Positions 1-7,747 of a stretch of 64,000 nucleotides of DNA are shown here, piece by piece. The stretch's first letter is position 1. Every line of letters begins with the position of its first letter. The notes under the pieces were generated by a model. It worked only from the letters and a program-made list of their open reading frames with translations, searched no databases and was not told the DNA's origin. The DNA is from Methylobacterium segetis (GTDB lineage Bacteria > Pseudomonadota > Alphaproteobacteria > Rhizobiales > Beijerinckiaceae): NCBI RefSeq assembly GCF_004348265.1, contig NZ_SMNT01000253.1, forward strand, positions 26,877 to 90,876. The letters run 5' to 3'. The translations under genes were made by a program, and so were the position numbers.

Positions 1-2821
1 TCCAGGCGCCGAGCCGCCGGTAATTCTCGAAGTCGCTCTCGCTGAAGAACTGGTTCAGCGTCGGGTCGTGCGGGAAGGTCTTGCGCCGCGCGGCGCAGGC
101 CGCGACCTCGATCGGCAGCGGGTCCGAGAGCCACGGCTTCAGGTACAGGAGGCGGCCCTTCGCCGCCGGCTCGTCACCGCGCGCCGGGTAGGTGATGCGG
201 GCGAAGGCGCCCTCGCTGCGCAGGCGGCTCTGGTCGACCTCGATCGGGCGGGGAAATTCGACGGCGACGCCGAGGTCGATCCCCGCATACTGGATCGCCC
301 GCGCGAGGTCCCCGTAGGCGTAGGCCTCGTCCTGCCCGGCATCGACGACGACGATCAGGCTGCAGCGCCGCCGCAGCATCTCGTAGAGCCCGAGATTGTC
401 GAAGTGGCCGCCATCCGACAGGTACACGAAGGCGTTGTCGTCCCGGGACCGGCCGATCAGCTCGGACAGGAGCGCGGGGAGGGCGTGGCGCGGGCCGGCC
501 CGCTTCAGCGCGCCCCGTGTCAGCCCGGCGCCGGGATTGGGCAGCCAGGCCCCGAGCCGCACGTTGAAGAGCGTCATCACGAAGGCGGTCAGGGCGGAGG
601 AATGGTAGCCCATGTTCGGGCTCGCCGCCGCACCCGAGATCGTCATCGCCGTGCCGAGGCTGATCCCCTTCGGCTCGTCGTAGAGGCCGGTCTGACGCTC
701 GTCGCCGGCGTAGAGATCGGTCGGCACGTAGGCGCCGGTCGCCGCGCCGCCGTTCGCGGAGCGGCGAAGCTGGGCCGATCCGCAATGCAGCGGCGTGATC
801 GTGAAGGAATCCGCCTTGCGCTCGGCCTGGGCCGGGTCGAAGCCCCGGGTCCGGTTGAGGGCCACGTTGATCACGGGGACCAGGCGGGGCGGAACGCGGC
901 GCGTGAAGGCGTCGGTCACGCGGAGGTTGTCGAGGGGGTCGAAACCCGTGAAGCGGTCGGGGCGCTGGTCCGCGGGCCGGCGCGCCGGGCCGAGGAATCC
1001 GCGGATCAGGCGGCTCCGGTAGACGGCGTGCATCGAGAAGCGGTTCAGGTTGATCACCCGTCCGAGGATCCACGCGAGGAGGATCGATGCGATCACCGTT
1101 GAGACACATGCGACGTTGATCGCGATCATCGACGGATCCGCGTCGAGGAGCCTCGCGATCCGGCCGATGCCGAGGGCGGTCCCGTGCCCGATCAGCACCA
1201 GCAGCACGGTGCCGAAGGCGACGATCCCGAGGCTGGTCAGGACCGAGAGCGGGACGAGGGGCGGCTTCCGCTCCGTCCCGTGCGCGGCGAAGGCCGTCAG
1301 CGCGCTGCGGCCGATCCAGGCGACGAGGCCGCCCGACGCGGCGCCGCCGCCCGCGAGCGCGGCGATGGCCGTGTCGCTCCATCCCGACAGGTGCGAGCCG
1401 CCGATCACCACGACGATGCCGGCGAGGCAGAGGCCCAGCACGATGATCAGCTTCGTGCCGTTGAGCCGGGCGAGCCATTCCCGGTCGAGGTCGCCCCGCA
1501 GGGCGTTGCGGCGCAGGGCCACGAACGCCGTGGTCCGTAGGGTCTCGGCGAGGGCGAACCAGAGGGGGCCGAGCAGGACCAGCCAGTGGATGTCGAGGTC
1601 CTGCGCGAGCCAGATGCCCCACCACAGGAGGCCCGCCGAGGCGAGGGCGCTGACCACCCAGGGGACGAGGCCCTTGCGGAACAGGCCGACATGCGCCCTG
1701 CGCGCCCGCGCCTCCTCCGCCGCGTCGCGCCCCTCGTAGCGGCGCCCGGCCTCCCAGAGGAAGGCGAGGGCGTAGGCGAGCAGGCAGAGCGCGAGGCTGA
1801 GCGCCGGAACGAGCAGGATGCCGGCCTCCAGGGCGCCGGTCCGCCGGGAATCGGGCGTTGTGGGGCAGGGCTGCGGCTTGTCCGGCATCTTGGCCGCCGA
1901 CTTGTCCGGCATCTTGGCCGCGGGGCAGGAACCGGTCGGGGAGGCCGCCCGCTGGGGGCAGGGGGCCGGCGGGCAGATCGGGGCTTCCCCCGTGCCGAAG
2001 ACCGGGTGGAGCGCCCTCGCGTGATGCTCCTCGAAGATCCGCGGCGCCACGGCCAGGGGGACGGCGAAGCACCAGACGAGGATCGGCACGATGATGCGGA
2101 TCCGGATCCGCCCCGCATCCGGCCCGAGGGGAGGGCCGCGGTCGCCCGCCCCGATCCGGGAGGCCGGCAGGTCGGGATGGCTGTGGCTCGGAACGCCGAG
2201 GATCGTCCCATACACGGCGGCGAGCAGGCCGGCGCCGCCGAGCCACAGCAGCGCGAACTCGGCCGCGGCGTTCGGCCGGACCACCAGGGCCGCCGTCGTG
2301 GCGGCGTAGGTGAGGAAGGCCGCGGCCAGAGCCACGAAGACGGGCAGCAGCACGAACCAGTTGATGAGCGTGTTGCGCAGCCAGAGCAGGATTCCCGTCA
2401 GGGTGTCGAGCGAGAGGAGGCCGGGCTCTGGCGCCAGGAAGCTCGTGAAGCGCCGCAGGGCGTGGACCGGGCCGCCGGGCCGGTCGCTGCCGGGGCCGCT
2501 GATCGCGGCCTCGGCCTGCGCGACGCTGGCCGTCCGCGCTTCGGCGGCCGCGTCGTCGAGCTGTCCGGAGATCAGCCGGGTCAGGAACGCGCCGATATAG
2601 CCGCCGCCGGAGACCGTCGAGAGATAGTGGAACCCGCCGAGGAGCCCGCGCGCGGCCAGCGCCTGCAGCACGCCGAGGCAGAAGGCGGCGCTGCGCACGC
2701 CGCCGCCCGACAGGCAGAGGGCGGCCGGCTGCTCGCCCTCCGCGAGCCCCAGGGCGTCCCGCTCGGCGGCCAGCGCCTCGGCGGTCGAGAGCGGGGCGAT
2801 CGGATCGGCGTCGCTCGGCAT
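1..2821 (-). CDS. Patatin-like phospholipase with membrane domain (C-terminus cut by window)
   Basis: At least 940 residues are visible, starting at the ATG at 2821; the 3' end lies beyond base 1. Near the N-terminus is a patatin oxyanion-hole motif (CLSGGGVRSAAF) followed by TVSGGGY, where the catalytic Ser sits in a GxSxG-like turn. About 400 nt before the edge is SDGGHFDNLGLYE, carrying the Asp of the Ser-Asp dyad. Between the two halves lie several hydrophobic segments, so the lipase fold appears split by a membrane region. A Cys- and Pro-rich hydrophilic linker with a short tandem repeat lies between two of these segments. The family hydrolyses acyl esters of membrane lipids; the substrate cannot be told from sequence. 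The downstream neighbour in its transcription direction is outside the window. Confidence 0.85.
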   Translation of the reverse strand, partial: MPSDADPIAPLSTAEALAAERDALGLAEGEQPAALCLSGGGVRSAAFCLGVLQALAARGLLGGFHYLSTVSGGGYIGAFLTRLISGQLDDAAAEARTASVAQAEAAISGPGSDRPGGPVHALRRFTSFLAPEPGLLSLDTLTGILLWLRNTLINWFVLLPVFVALAAAFLTYAATTAALVVRPNAAAEFALLWLGGAGLLAAVYGTILGVPSHSHPDLPASRIGAGDRGPPLGPDAGRIRIRIIVPILVWCFAVPLAVAPRIFEEHHARALHPVFGTGEAPICPPAPCPQRAASPTGSCPAAKMPDKSAAKMPDKPQPCPTTPDSRRTGALEAGILLVPALSLALCLLAYALAFLWEAGRRYEGRDAAEEARARRAHVGLFRKGLVPWVVSALASAGLLWWGIWLAQDLDIHWLVLLGPLWFALAETLRTTAFVALRRNALRGDLDREWLARLNGTKLIIVLGLCLAGIVVVIGGSHLSGWSDTAIAALAGGGAASGGLVAWIGRSALTAFAAHGTERKPPLVPLSVLTSLGIVAFGTVLLVLIGHGTALGIGRIARLLDADPSMIAINVACVSTVIASILLAWILGRVINLNRFSMHAVYRSRLIRGFLGPARRPADQRPDRFTGFDPLDNLRVTDAFTRRVPPRLVPVINVALNRTRGFDPAQAERKADSFTITPLHCGSAQLRRSANGGAATGAYVPTDLYAGDERQTGLYDEPKGISLGTAMTISGAAASPNMGYHSSALTAFVMTLFNVRLGAWLPNPGAGLTRGALKRAGPRHALPALLSELIGRSRDDNAFVYLSDGGHFDNLGLYEMLRRRCSLIVVVDAGQDEAYAYGDLARAIQYAGIDLGVAVEFPRPIEVDQSRLRSEGAFARITYPARGDEPAAKGRLLYLKPWLSDPLPIEVAACAARRKTFPHDPTLNQFFSESDFENYRRLGAW
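1877..1924. repeat. Two-copy 24-bp tandem repeat inside the patatin gene
   Basis: Two adjacent 24-nt units (1877-1900 and 1901-1924) differ at only two positions. In the minus-strand reading frame they encode two copies of AAKMPDK plus one variable residue. They lie in the hydrophilic Cys/Pro-rich linker, not in the catalytic parts. Confidence 0.9.
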
Positions 2822-2831
2822 CTCGCGCCCC

Positions 2832-3467
2832 TCAGGACCGGGTCAGGGCGTAGCTCAGGCCCTGGTTCAGCACGCGGCGGCAGAAGCGGTCGTCGAGGAG
2901 GGCGTTGCGGGCGGCCGGCAGGCGGGTCCGGTCGCTGGCGCTGATGCAGGTCACGAGCATCGCGGCGAGCGCCGCCCGCTTCTCGGATCCCGGGGCGAGC
3001 GCGCCGTCCGGCTTGCTGACGAGGGCGACGAGGAGCGTGCCGTACTGGCTGAGGATCATCGCGTAGGCGTCGTGGCCGATCACGCCGTTGGAATAGGCTT
3101 GGCAGGCGGCGTAGAGCCCGTCGCGCAGGGCGAGGACGGCCGGCGTCCGGCCATCGAGCTGGGTCACCTTCTCCGTCTGGGTGAACCCGCCCGCGATGCT
3201 GCCGCTGCCCTTCTCGGCGATGGTGACGCTGGCATTGGCGTTGGCGTTGCGCCCGAACTCCACGGCGTAGTCCGGGCTCGGCTCCGTGCAGACGATGGGC
3301 TGGACGAAGCCGTCCGGCCCCGGCCGCGGGCGCTCGGTGACGAGGCGCAGGTTGCCCGTCGTCGCCAGGGTGTTCGAGGTGCCGTACTGGAGCTGCGTCA
3401 CCTTCAGGCTGGGCGAGTCGCAGGCCGCGAGCAGGCACAGGGACAGGATGGCTGCCGGAACGCGCAT
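2832..3467 (-). CDS. Hypothetical lipoprotein
   Basis: This 211-residue protein starts with MRVPAAILSLCLLAACDS, a signal peptide with a lipobox (LAAC), so it should be lipidated at that Cys and exported. The start at 3467 is preferred over an in-frame ATG at 3479 because a run of five G's lies 5 nt upstream of it and the signal peptide then has normal length. The rest is soluble, with no family I recognise; it contains conserved-looking Cys residues. It ends 10 nt before the patatin gene on the same strand, so the two are probably co-transcribed and may act together in the envelope. Function unknown. Confidence 0.75.
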   Translation of the reverse strand: MRVPAAILSLCLLAACDSPSLKVTQLQYGTSNTLATTGNLRLVTERPRPGPDGFVQPIVCTEPSPDYAVEFGRNANANASVTIAEKGSGSIAGGFTQTEKVTQLDGRTPAVLALRDGLYAACQAYSNGVIGHDAYAMILSQYGTLLVALVSKPDGALAPGSEKRAALAAMLVTCISASDRTRLPAARNALLDDRFCRRVLNQGLSYALTRS

Positions 3468-3580
3468 GGATGCCCCCATCGTTCGCGCGGCCCGCTCGGA
3501 CCGCGTCTGACCCGCCGCCCGTCTTCGGGGCGTGACCGATCGAGGCGCGCCGGCGCTCAGCGCCCGGCTCCATCGCCTCG

Positions 3581-3595
3581 TTAAGGTTGATTTAA
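3581..3595. promoter_or_regulatory. Candidate CtrA binding site TTAA-N7-TTAA
   Basis: The sequence reads TTAAGGTTGATTTAA, an exact match to the full CtrA consensus TTAA-N7-TTAA known from alphaproteobacteria. It lies 114 bp upstream of the lipoprotein start and 278 bp upstream of rpsB. TTAA is rare in this GC-rich DNA, which makes chance occurrence unlikely. Binding and the target promoter are inferred. Confidence 0.5.
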
Positions 3596-3726
3596 TGCAC
3601 TTGAAGTTGATTTTGAAAAGGGCAAAAGCGGCCCGTCGCCCCGGTTTTCCCCGATGCGTGGCGGCGCCCGTTTCGGATCGCGCAGGGGCATCCCCGCACG
3701 CCCGAGGGTGCGCGCCGCCGGGGCCG

Positions 3727-3802
3727 CCTTGCCTTCAGGCAGGGGCTCTGCTAAGGCCGCGCCCATTCCACACGCGGAGCCGGCCTCATGCCTGAATGAG
3801 GC
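3727..3802 (+). promoter_or_regulatory. Two hairpins in the rpsB leader
   Basis: The first hairpin pairs 3727-3733 with 3738-3744 around a TTCA loop (7 bp, one G-U). The second pairs GCCTCAT (3783-3789) with ATGAGGC (3796-3802) around a 6-nt loop. S2 is known to autoregulate rpsB-tsf through its leader in other proteobacteria, so this is a candidate S2-binding leader. No T-run follows either hairpin. Confidence 0.4.
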
Positions 3803-3873
3803 GTTTCCGGTGGCCGGTCCCTCGCGGCCGGTCGCTTCCTCCGCGGCGGTATCAACCGGAGAGCACACCCATC

Positions 3874-4944
3874 ATGGCCGTCGATTTCTCTATGCGTCAG
3901 CTCCTCGAAGCCGGCGCTCATTTCGGTCACCAGTCCCACCGCTGGAACCCGAAGATGCAGCCCTACATCTTCGGCACCCGCAACAACATCCACATCATCG
4001 ACCTCGCCCAGACGGTGCCGGCGATGCACCAGGCGCTGCAGGCGGTGAGCGACACCGTCGCCAAGGGCGGGCGCGTGCTGTTCGTCGGCACGAAGCGGCA
4101 GGCGTCGGACACGATCGCCGAGGCCGCCAAGCGCTCGGCCCAGTACTACGTCAACTCCCGCTGGCTCGGCGGCATGCTGACCAACTGGAAGACCATCTCG
4201 GGCTCGATCCAGCGCCTGCGCAAGGTCGACGAGACCCTCGAGGGCGGCGGCCAGGGCCTGACCAAGAAGGAGCGCCTGATGCTGTCCCGCGAGAAGGACA
4301 AGCTCGAGAAGGCGCTCGGCGGCATCAAGGACATGGGCGGCGTGCCGGACCTCCTGTTCGTGATCGACACGAACAAGGAGCAGCTCGCCATCAAGGAGGC
4401 CCAGCGCCTCGGCATCCCGGTCGCCGCCATCGTCGACACGAACTGCAACCCGGACGGCATCACCTACGTGGTCCCGGCCAATGACGATGCCGGCCGCGCC
4501 ATCGCGCTCTACTGCGACCTCGTCGCCCGCGCCGCCATCGACGGCATCTCGCGCGCCCAGGGCTCGTTGGGCATCGATCTCGGCGCGTCCGAGGCCCCGG
4601 TCGCCGAGGAGCTGCCCCCGGCCAACGACGATCGCGGCCAGGCGGTCGACGCCGAGGCGCTGAGCCCGGCCGACGTCGCAGCGCTCGCCGAGTCGACGGA
4701 GCATTTCGAGCTCCTCGCCGCCCCGCGCGGCGCGCCGGACGACCTGACCAAGCTCAACGGCGCCGGCCCGCAGATCGTGCAGAAGCTCAACGATGCCGGC
4801 ATCTACCATTACTGGCAGATCGCCGCGATGAGCGCCGAGGACATCGCCCGCGTGGACGGTGACCTGAAGCTCAACGGCCGCATCGGCCGCGACGGCTGGG
4901 TCGAGCAGGCCCGTGCCTTCGCCGAGGCCGCCGCCGCCGCCTGA
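3874..4944 (+). CDS. rpsB: 30S ribosomal protein S2 with C-terminal extension
   Basis: The 356-residue product begins MAVDFSMRQLLEAGAHFGHQ, the S2 signature, and continues through NSRWLGGMLTNW and FVIDTNKEQLAI. S2 binds the small-subunit head/body junction and is needed for S1 binding. It is about 115 residues longer than Escherichia coli S2. The extra C-terminus is acidic, then ends in a helix-hairpin-helix-like segment (around residues 290-350, LNGAGPQIVQKLNDAGIYHY) of a kind found as an extension in alphaproteobacterial S2, L21 and NuoE proteins. The start at 3874 is chosen by homology; an in-frame upstream ATG at 3796 lies inside the leader hairpin. It is followed by tsf, as in most bacteria. 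Confidence 0.97.
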   Translation: MAVDFSMRQLLEAGAHFGHQSHRWNPKMQPYIFGTRNNIHIIDLAQTVPAMHQALQAVSDTVAKGGRVLFVGTKRQASDTIAEAAKRSAQYYVNSRWLGGMLTNWKTISGSIQRLRKVDETLEGGGQGLTKKERLMLSREKDKLEKALGGIKDMGGVPDLLFVIDTNKEQLAIKEAQRLGIPVAAIVDTNCNPDGITYVVPANDDAGRAIALYCDLVARAAIDGISRAQGSLGIDLGASEAPVAEELPPANDDRGQAVDAEALSPADVAALAESTEHFELLAAPRGAPDDLTKLNGAGPQIVQKLNDAGIYHYWQIAAMSAEDIARVDGDLKLNGRIGRDGWVEQARAFAEAAAAA

Positions 4945-4951
4945 GCACGCC

Positions 4952-4975
4952 GCGCGGCCCGTCATCGGGCCGCGC
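4952..4975 (+). terminator. Strong hairpin between rpsB and tsf
   Basis: GCGCGGCCCG (4952-4961) and CGGGCCGCGC (4966-4975) pair perfectly over 10 bp around a TCAT loop. No T-run follows, so this is better seen as a processing or attenuation hairpin than a full intrinsic terminator. It lies 7 nt after the rpsB stop codon. Confidence 0.55.
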
Positions 4976-5065
4976 CGGACGGCCTGCGAAACCCTTCGGG
5001 CCCGGTGCTCAGCCCTTGAGCGCCGGGCTCATTCTCATTGGAACACGTCACAGGAAGGACCGGCC

Positions 5066-5992
5066 ATGGCCAACATCACCGCCGCGATGGTGAAGGAGCT
5101 CCGCGAGAAGACCGGCGCGGGCATGATGGATTGCAAGGGCGCCCTCAACGAGACGAACGGCGACCTCGAGGCCGCCGTCGACTGGCTGCGCAAGAAGGGC
5201 CTCGCCAAGGCCGCCAAGAAGGCCGGCCGCACCGCCGCCGAGGGCCTCGTCGCCGTCGAGTCCTCGGGCCACCACGCCGCCATCGTCGAGGTGAATTCCG
5301 AGACCGACTTCGTCGCCCGCAACGACAATTTCCAGGCCTTCGTCCGCGAGGCCGCCAAGCTCGCCCTCAACACGGACGGCACGCTGGAGGGCCTGCAGGC
5401 CGCCCCGTTCCCCGGCGAGTCGACCACGGTCGGCGAGCGGCTCCAGAGCCTGATCGCCACGATCGGCGAGAACATGAACCTGCGCCGCGTCGCCAAGCTC
5501 GACGTCACGAAGGGCGTGATCGCGAGCTACGTCCACACCCAGGTCACCGAGGGCCTCGGCAAGATCGGCGTGCTGGTCGCGCTCGAATCCGAGGGCAGCG
5601 TCGACGGCCTCTCGGCGCTCGGCCGCCAGATCGCCATGCACGTCGCGGCGACGAACCCGGTCGCCCTCGACGCCTCGGGCGTCGACGCGGCGACGCTGGA
5701 GCGCGAGAGCAACATCCTGCGCGAGAAGAACGCCGGCAAGCCGGACCACGTCCTCCAGAAGATCGTCGAGAGCGGCCTGAAGACCTACTACAAGGAGGTC
5801 ACCCTCCTGGAGCAGCCCTTCGTCCACGACGGCTCGAAGTCGGTCGCGCAGGTGCTCAAGGAGGCCGAGGGCAAGGTCGGCGCCCCCGTCAAGCTGACGG
5901 GCTTCGTCCGCTACGCGCTCGGCGAGGGCATCGAGAAGGAAGAGGGGCCGGACTTCGCGACCGAGGTCGCCCAGCAGGCCGGCCGCGCCTGA
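5066..5992 (+). CDS. tsf: Elongation factor Ts
   Basis: The 308-residue protein starts MANITAAMVKELREKTGAGM and contains MDCKGAL and SETDFVARN, signatures of EF-Ts, the nucleotide-exchange factor that recycles EF-Tu-GDP. The ATG at 5066 is preceded by CAGGAAGGA, a good ribosome-binding site about 7 nt away. Length is normal for the family. It follows rpsB by 121 nt, with a strong hairpin between, so the two can be differentially expressed from one transcript. The two-half core repeat typical of EF-Ts is present without gaps. Confidence 0.97.
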   Translation: MANITAAMVKELREKTGAGMMDCKGALNETNGDLEAAVDWLRKKGLAKAAKKAGRTAAEGLVAVESSGHHAAIVEVNSETDFVARNDNFQAFVREAAKLALNTDGTLEGLQAAPFPGESTTVGERLQSLIATIGENMNLRRVAKLDVTKGVIASYVHTQVTEGLGKIGVLVALESEGSVDGLSALGRQIAMHVAATNPVALDASGVDAATLERESNILREKNAGKPDHVLQKIVESGLKTYYKEVTLLEQPFVHDGSKSVAQVLKEAEGKVGAPVKLTGFVRYALGEGIEKEEGPDFATEVAQQAGRA

Positions 5993-5998
5993 ACCCCG

Positions 5999-6027
5999 CG
6001 GCCCTCTCCCCGAGACGGGGAGGGGCC
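5999..6027 (+). terminator. Inverted repeat after tsf
   Basis: An imperfect GGCCCTCTCCCC / GGGGAGGGGCC hairpin with a short loop follows the tsf stop codon by a few nucleotides. It is GC-rich and lacks a T-run. It may be a weak terminator or an mRNA 3'-end stabiliser. Confidence 0.4.
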
Positions 6028-6139
6028 ACCTTCCGGGCGCGCGCCCCTCGACGGCGCGCGCCCGCTTAAGTAGAAGCCCCCTCGGTTCGCGTGCAGGCCG
6101 GCGCGGTCTTCGGAACGCCGGCGACGAGGGGATGGGCTG

Positions 6140-6862
6140 ATGCCGGAGACGACGCCGTTTCGCCGCGTGCTCGTGAAGCTCTCCGGCGAGGCGTTGGCCG
6201 CACCGGACGGCTACTGGCTGCACCCCCCGACGCTCGCCGGCCTCGCCGAGGACATCGCCCGCACGATCGAGGCCGGCATCGAGGTCGCCCTCGTGGTCGG
6301 CGGCGGCAACATGATCCGCGGCGCCCGCATCTCGGCCGCCGGCTTCATCGACCGGGCCACCGGCGATTCCCTCGGCATGATGGCGACGGTCATGAACTCG
6401 CTGGCGCTGGAGACGGCGCTCAACGCGACCGGCGTGACGGCGCGCACCATGTCCGCCGTCTCGATGCCGACGATCTGCGAGACCTACGCCCGGCAGCCGG
6501 CCCTGCACCACCTCGACAAGGGGCAGGTCGTCGTCCTCGCCGGCGGCACGGGCAACCCCTACTTCACGACCGACACCGCCGCGGTGCTCCGGGCGGCGGA
6601 ACTGCGCTGCGACGCCGTGCTCAAGGCGACGCAGGTCGACGGCGTCTACTCGGCCGATCCGAAGCAGGACCCGTCGGCGACGCGCTACGACCGCATCACC
6701 CACGACGAGGCCATCGCCCGCGACCTCAAGGTGATGGACACCGCCGCCTTCGCGCTCGCCCGCGAGAGCCGGCTCTCGATCGTGGTCGGCTCCGTGCACG
6801 CCCCGAGCTCGATCACCGCGATCCTCACCGGGCAGGCGCCCTCGACCCACGTCATGCCCTGA
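6140..6862 (+). CDS. pyrH: Uridylate kinase (UMP kinase)
   Basis: The 240-residue protein phosphorylates UMP to UDP in pyrimidine nucleotide synthesis. It belongs to the amino-acid-kinase fold: LVKLSGEAL at the N-terminus, GGGNMIRG in the glycine-rich loop, and GTGNPYFTTDTAA, the bacterial UMPK signature. Length matches the family. The position between tsf and frr is the conserved bacterial order. The ATG at 6140 is preceded by GAGGGGATGGG, giving a G-rich ribosome-binding site. The in vivo enzyme is normally a hexamer activated by GTP and inhibited by UTP (family knowledge). Confidence 0.96.
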   Translation: MPETTPFRRVLVKLSGEALAAPDGYWLHPPTLAGLAEDIARTIEAGIEVALVVGGGNMIRGARISAAGFIDRATGDSLGMMATVMNSLALETALNATGVTARTMSAVSMPTICETYARQPALHHLDKGQVVVLAGGTGNPYFTTDTAAVLRAAELRCDAVLKATQVDGVYSADPKQDPSATRYDRITHDEAIARDLKVMDTAAFALARESRLSIVVGSVHAPSSITAILTGQAPSTHVMP

Positions 6863-6947
6863 GGCGCGACGGGCGGCAGCGGCCCCGTTTTCCTTGCGCG
6901 ATAGGCATTTGCGGCGCTGCCGATTTTCGTTCATTGAAGCCCCGGAC

Positions 6948-6970
6948 GGGCGGCCCCAGGGGCGCCGCCC
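6948..6970 (+). other. Hairpin upstream of frr
   Basis: GGGCGGC (6948-6954) pairs with GCCGCCC (6964-6970) around a 9-nt loop, 36 nt before the frr start. It could influence frr translation or end transcripts from pyrH; there is no T-run. Confidence 0.3.
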
Positions 6971-7006
6971 CGGCATGCAATCGGGACGCGTCGGGAACCG
7001 CAGGAC

Positions 7007-7570
7007 ATGGCCACACCGGACTTCGATCTGAACGACCTCAAGCGCCGCATGCAGGGCGCCGTGACCTCGCTCTCGAAGGATCTCGGCTCGCTGCGCACCG
7101 GCCGCGCGACGCCGAGCCTCCTGGACCCGATCCAGGTCGACGCCTACGGCGCGATGATGCCGATGGCGCAGGTGGCGACCGTGAGCGTGCCGGAGCCGCG
7201 CCTCCTCAGCATCTCGGTCTGGGACCGCAGCATGATCACGGCCGTCGAGAAGGCGATCCGCGAATCCGATCTCGGCCTCAACCCGCAGACCGAGGGCCAG
7301 ACCATCCGCCTGCGCATCCCCGAGATGAACGAGCAGCGCCGCAAGGAGATGGTCAAGGTCGCCCACAAATACACCGAGGAGGCCCGCGTCGCCGTGCGCC
7401 ACGTGCGCCGCGACGGGCTCGACCATCTCAAGAAGCTCCTCAAGGACAGCGCGATCAGCGAGGACGACGAGAAGCGTCAGGCCGCGGAGGTCCAGAAGGC
7501 CACCGACCACCACATCGCCGAGATCGACGGCGTGCTCGCCTCGAAGGAGAAGGAGATCATGCAGGTCTGA
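7007..7570 (+). CDS. frr: Ribosome recycling factor
   Basis: The 187-residue protein matches RRF in length and sequence: LRTGRATPSLLDPIQVDAYG near residues 28-47, and RRDGLDHLKKL in the C-terminal helix. With EF-G it splits post-termination ribosomes. It is the fourth gene of the conserved translation block and follows pyrH by 144 nt. The ATG at 7007 is preceded by a CGCAGGAC motif acting as ribosome-binding site. Confidence 0.97.
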   Translation: MATPDFDLNDLKRRMQGAVTSLSKDLGSLRTGRATPSLLDPIQVDAYGAMMPMAQVATVSVPEPRLLSISVWDRSMITAVEKAIRESDLGLNPQTEGQTIRLRIPEMNEQRRKEMVKVAHKYTEEARVAVRHVRRDGLDHLKKLLKDSAISEDDEKRQAAEVQKATDHHIAEIDGVLASKEKEIMQV

Positions 7571-7747
7571 GCCGGACCTGCGGCGGGCGAGGGGCGGTTC
7601 CGCATCGACGCGGGGCCCGCGCGCTCTCGCGGGGCAGGACCTGAAATTGCCCCAAGGATGCGCCAGAGAGGCCCCGGTGCGGGACCGGCGCGAGCGATGG
7701 AGAGACGCGTGGAGCAGGCGGAGCGCGCGCGTCAGGCCGAGGCGGGC

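Larger units (their letters stand above)
3480..3873. promoter_or_regulatory. Divergent intergenic region: CtrA-type site and rpsB leader
   Basis: This 394-bp gap separates the minus-strand lipoprotein from rpsB. It holds an unusually AT-rich pocket (about 3580-3630) containing a TTAA-N7-TTAA site, and two inverted repeats (3727-3744 and 3783-3802) within what should be the rpsB 5' untranslated region. A GGAGAG ribosome-binding site lies at about 3858, ahead of the ATG at 3874. No gene is apparent here. Confidence 0.6.
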
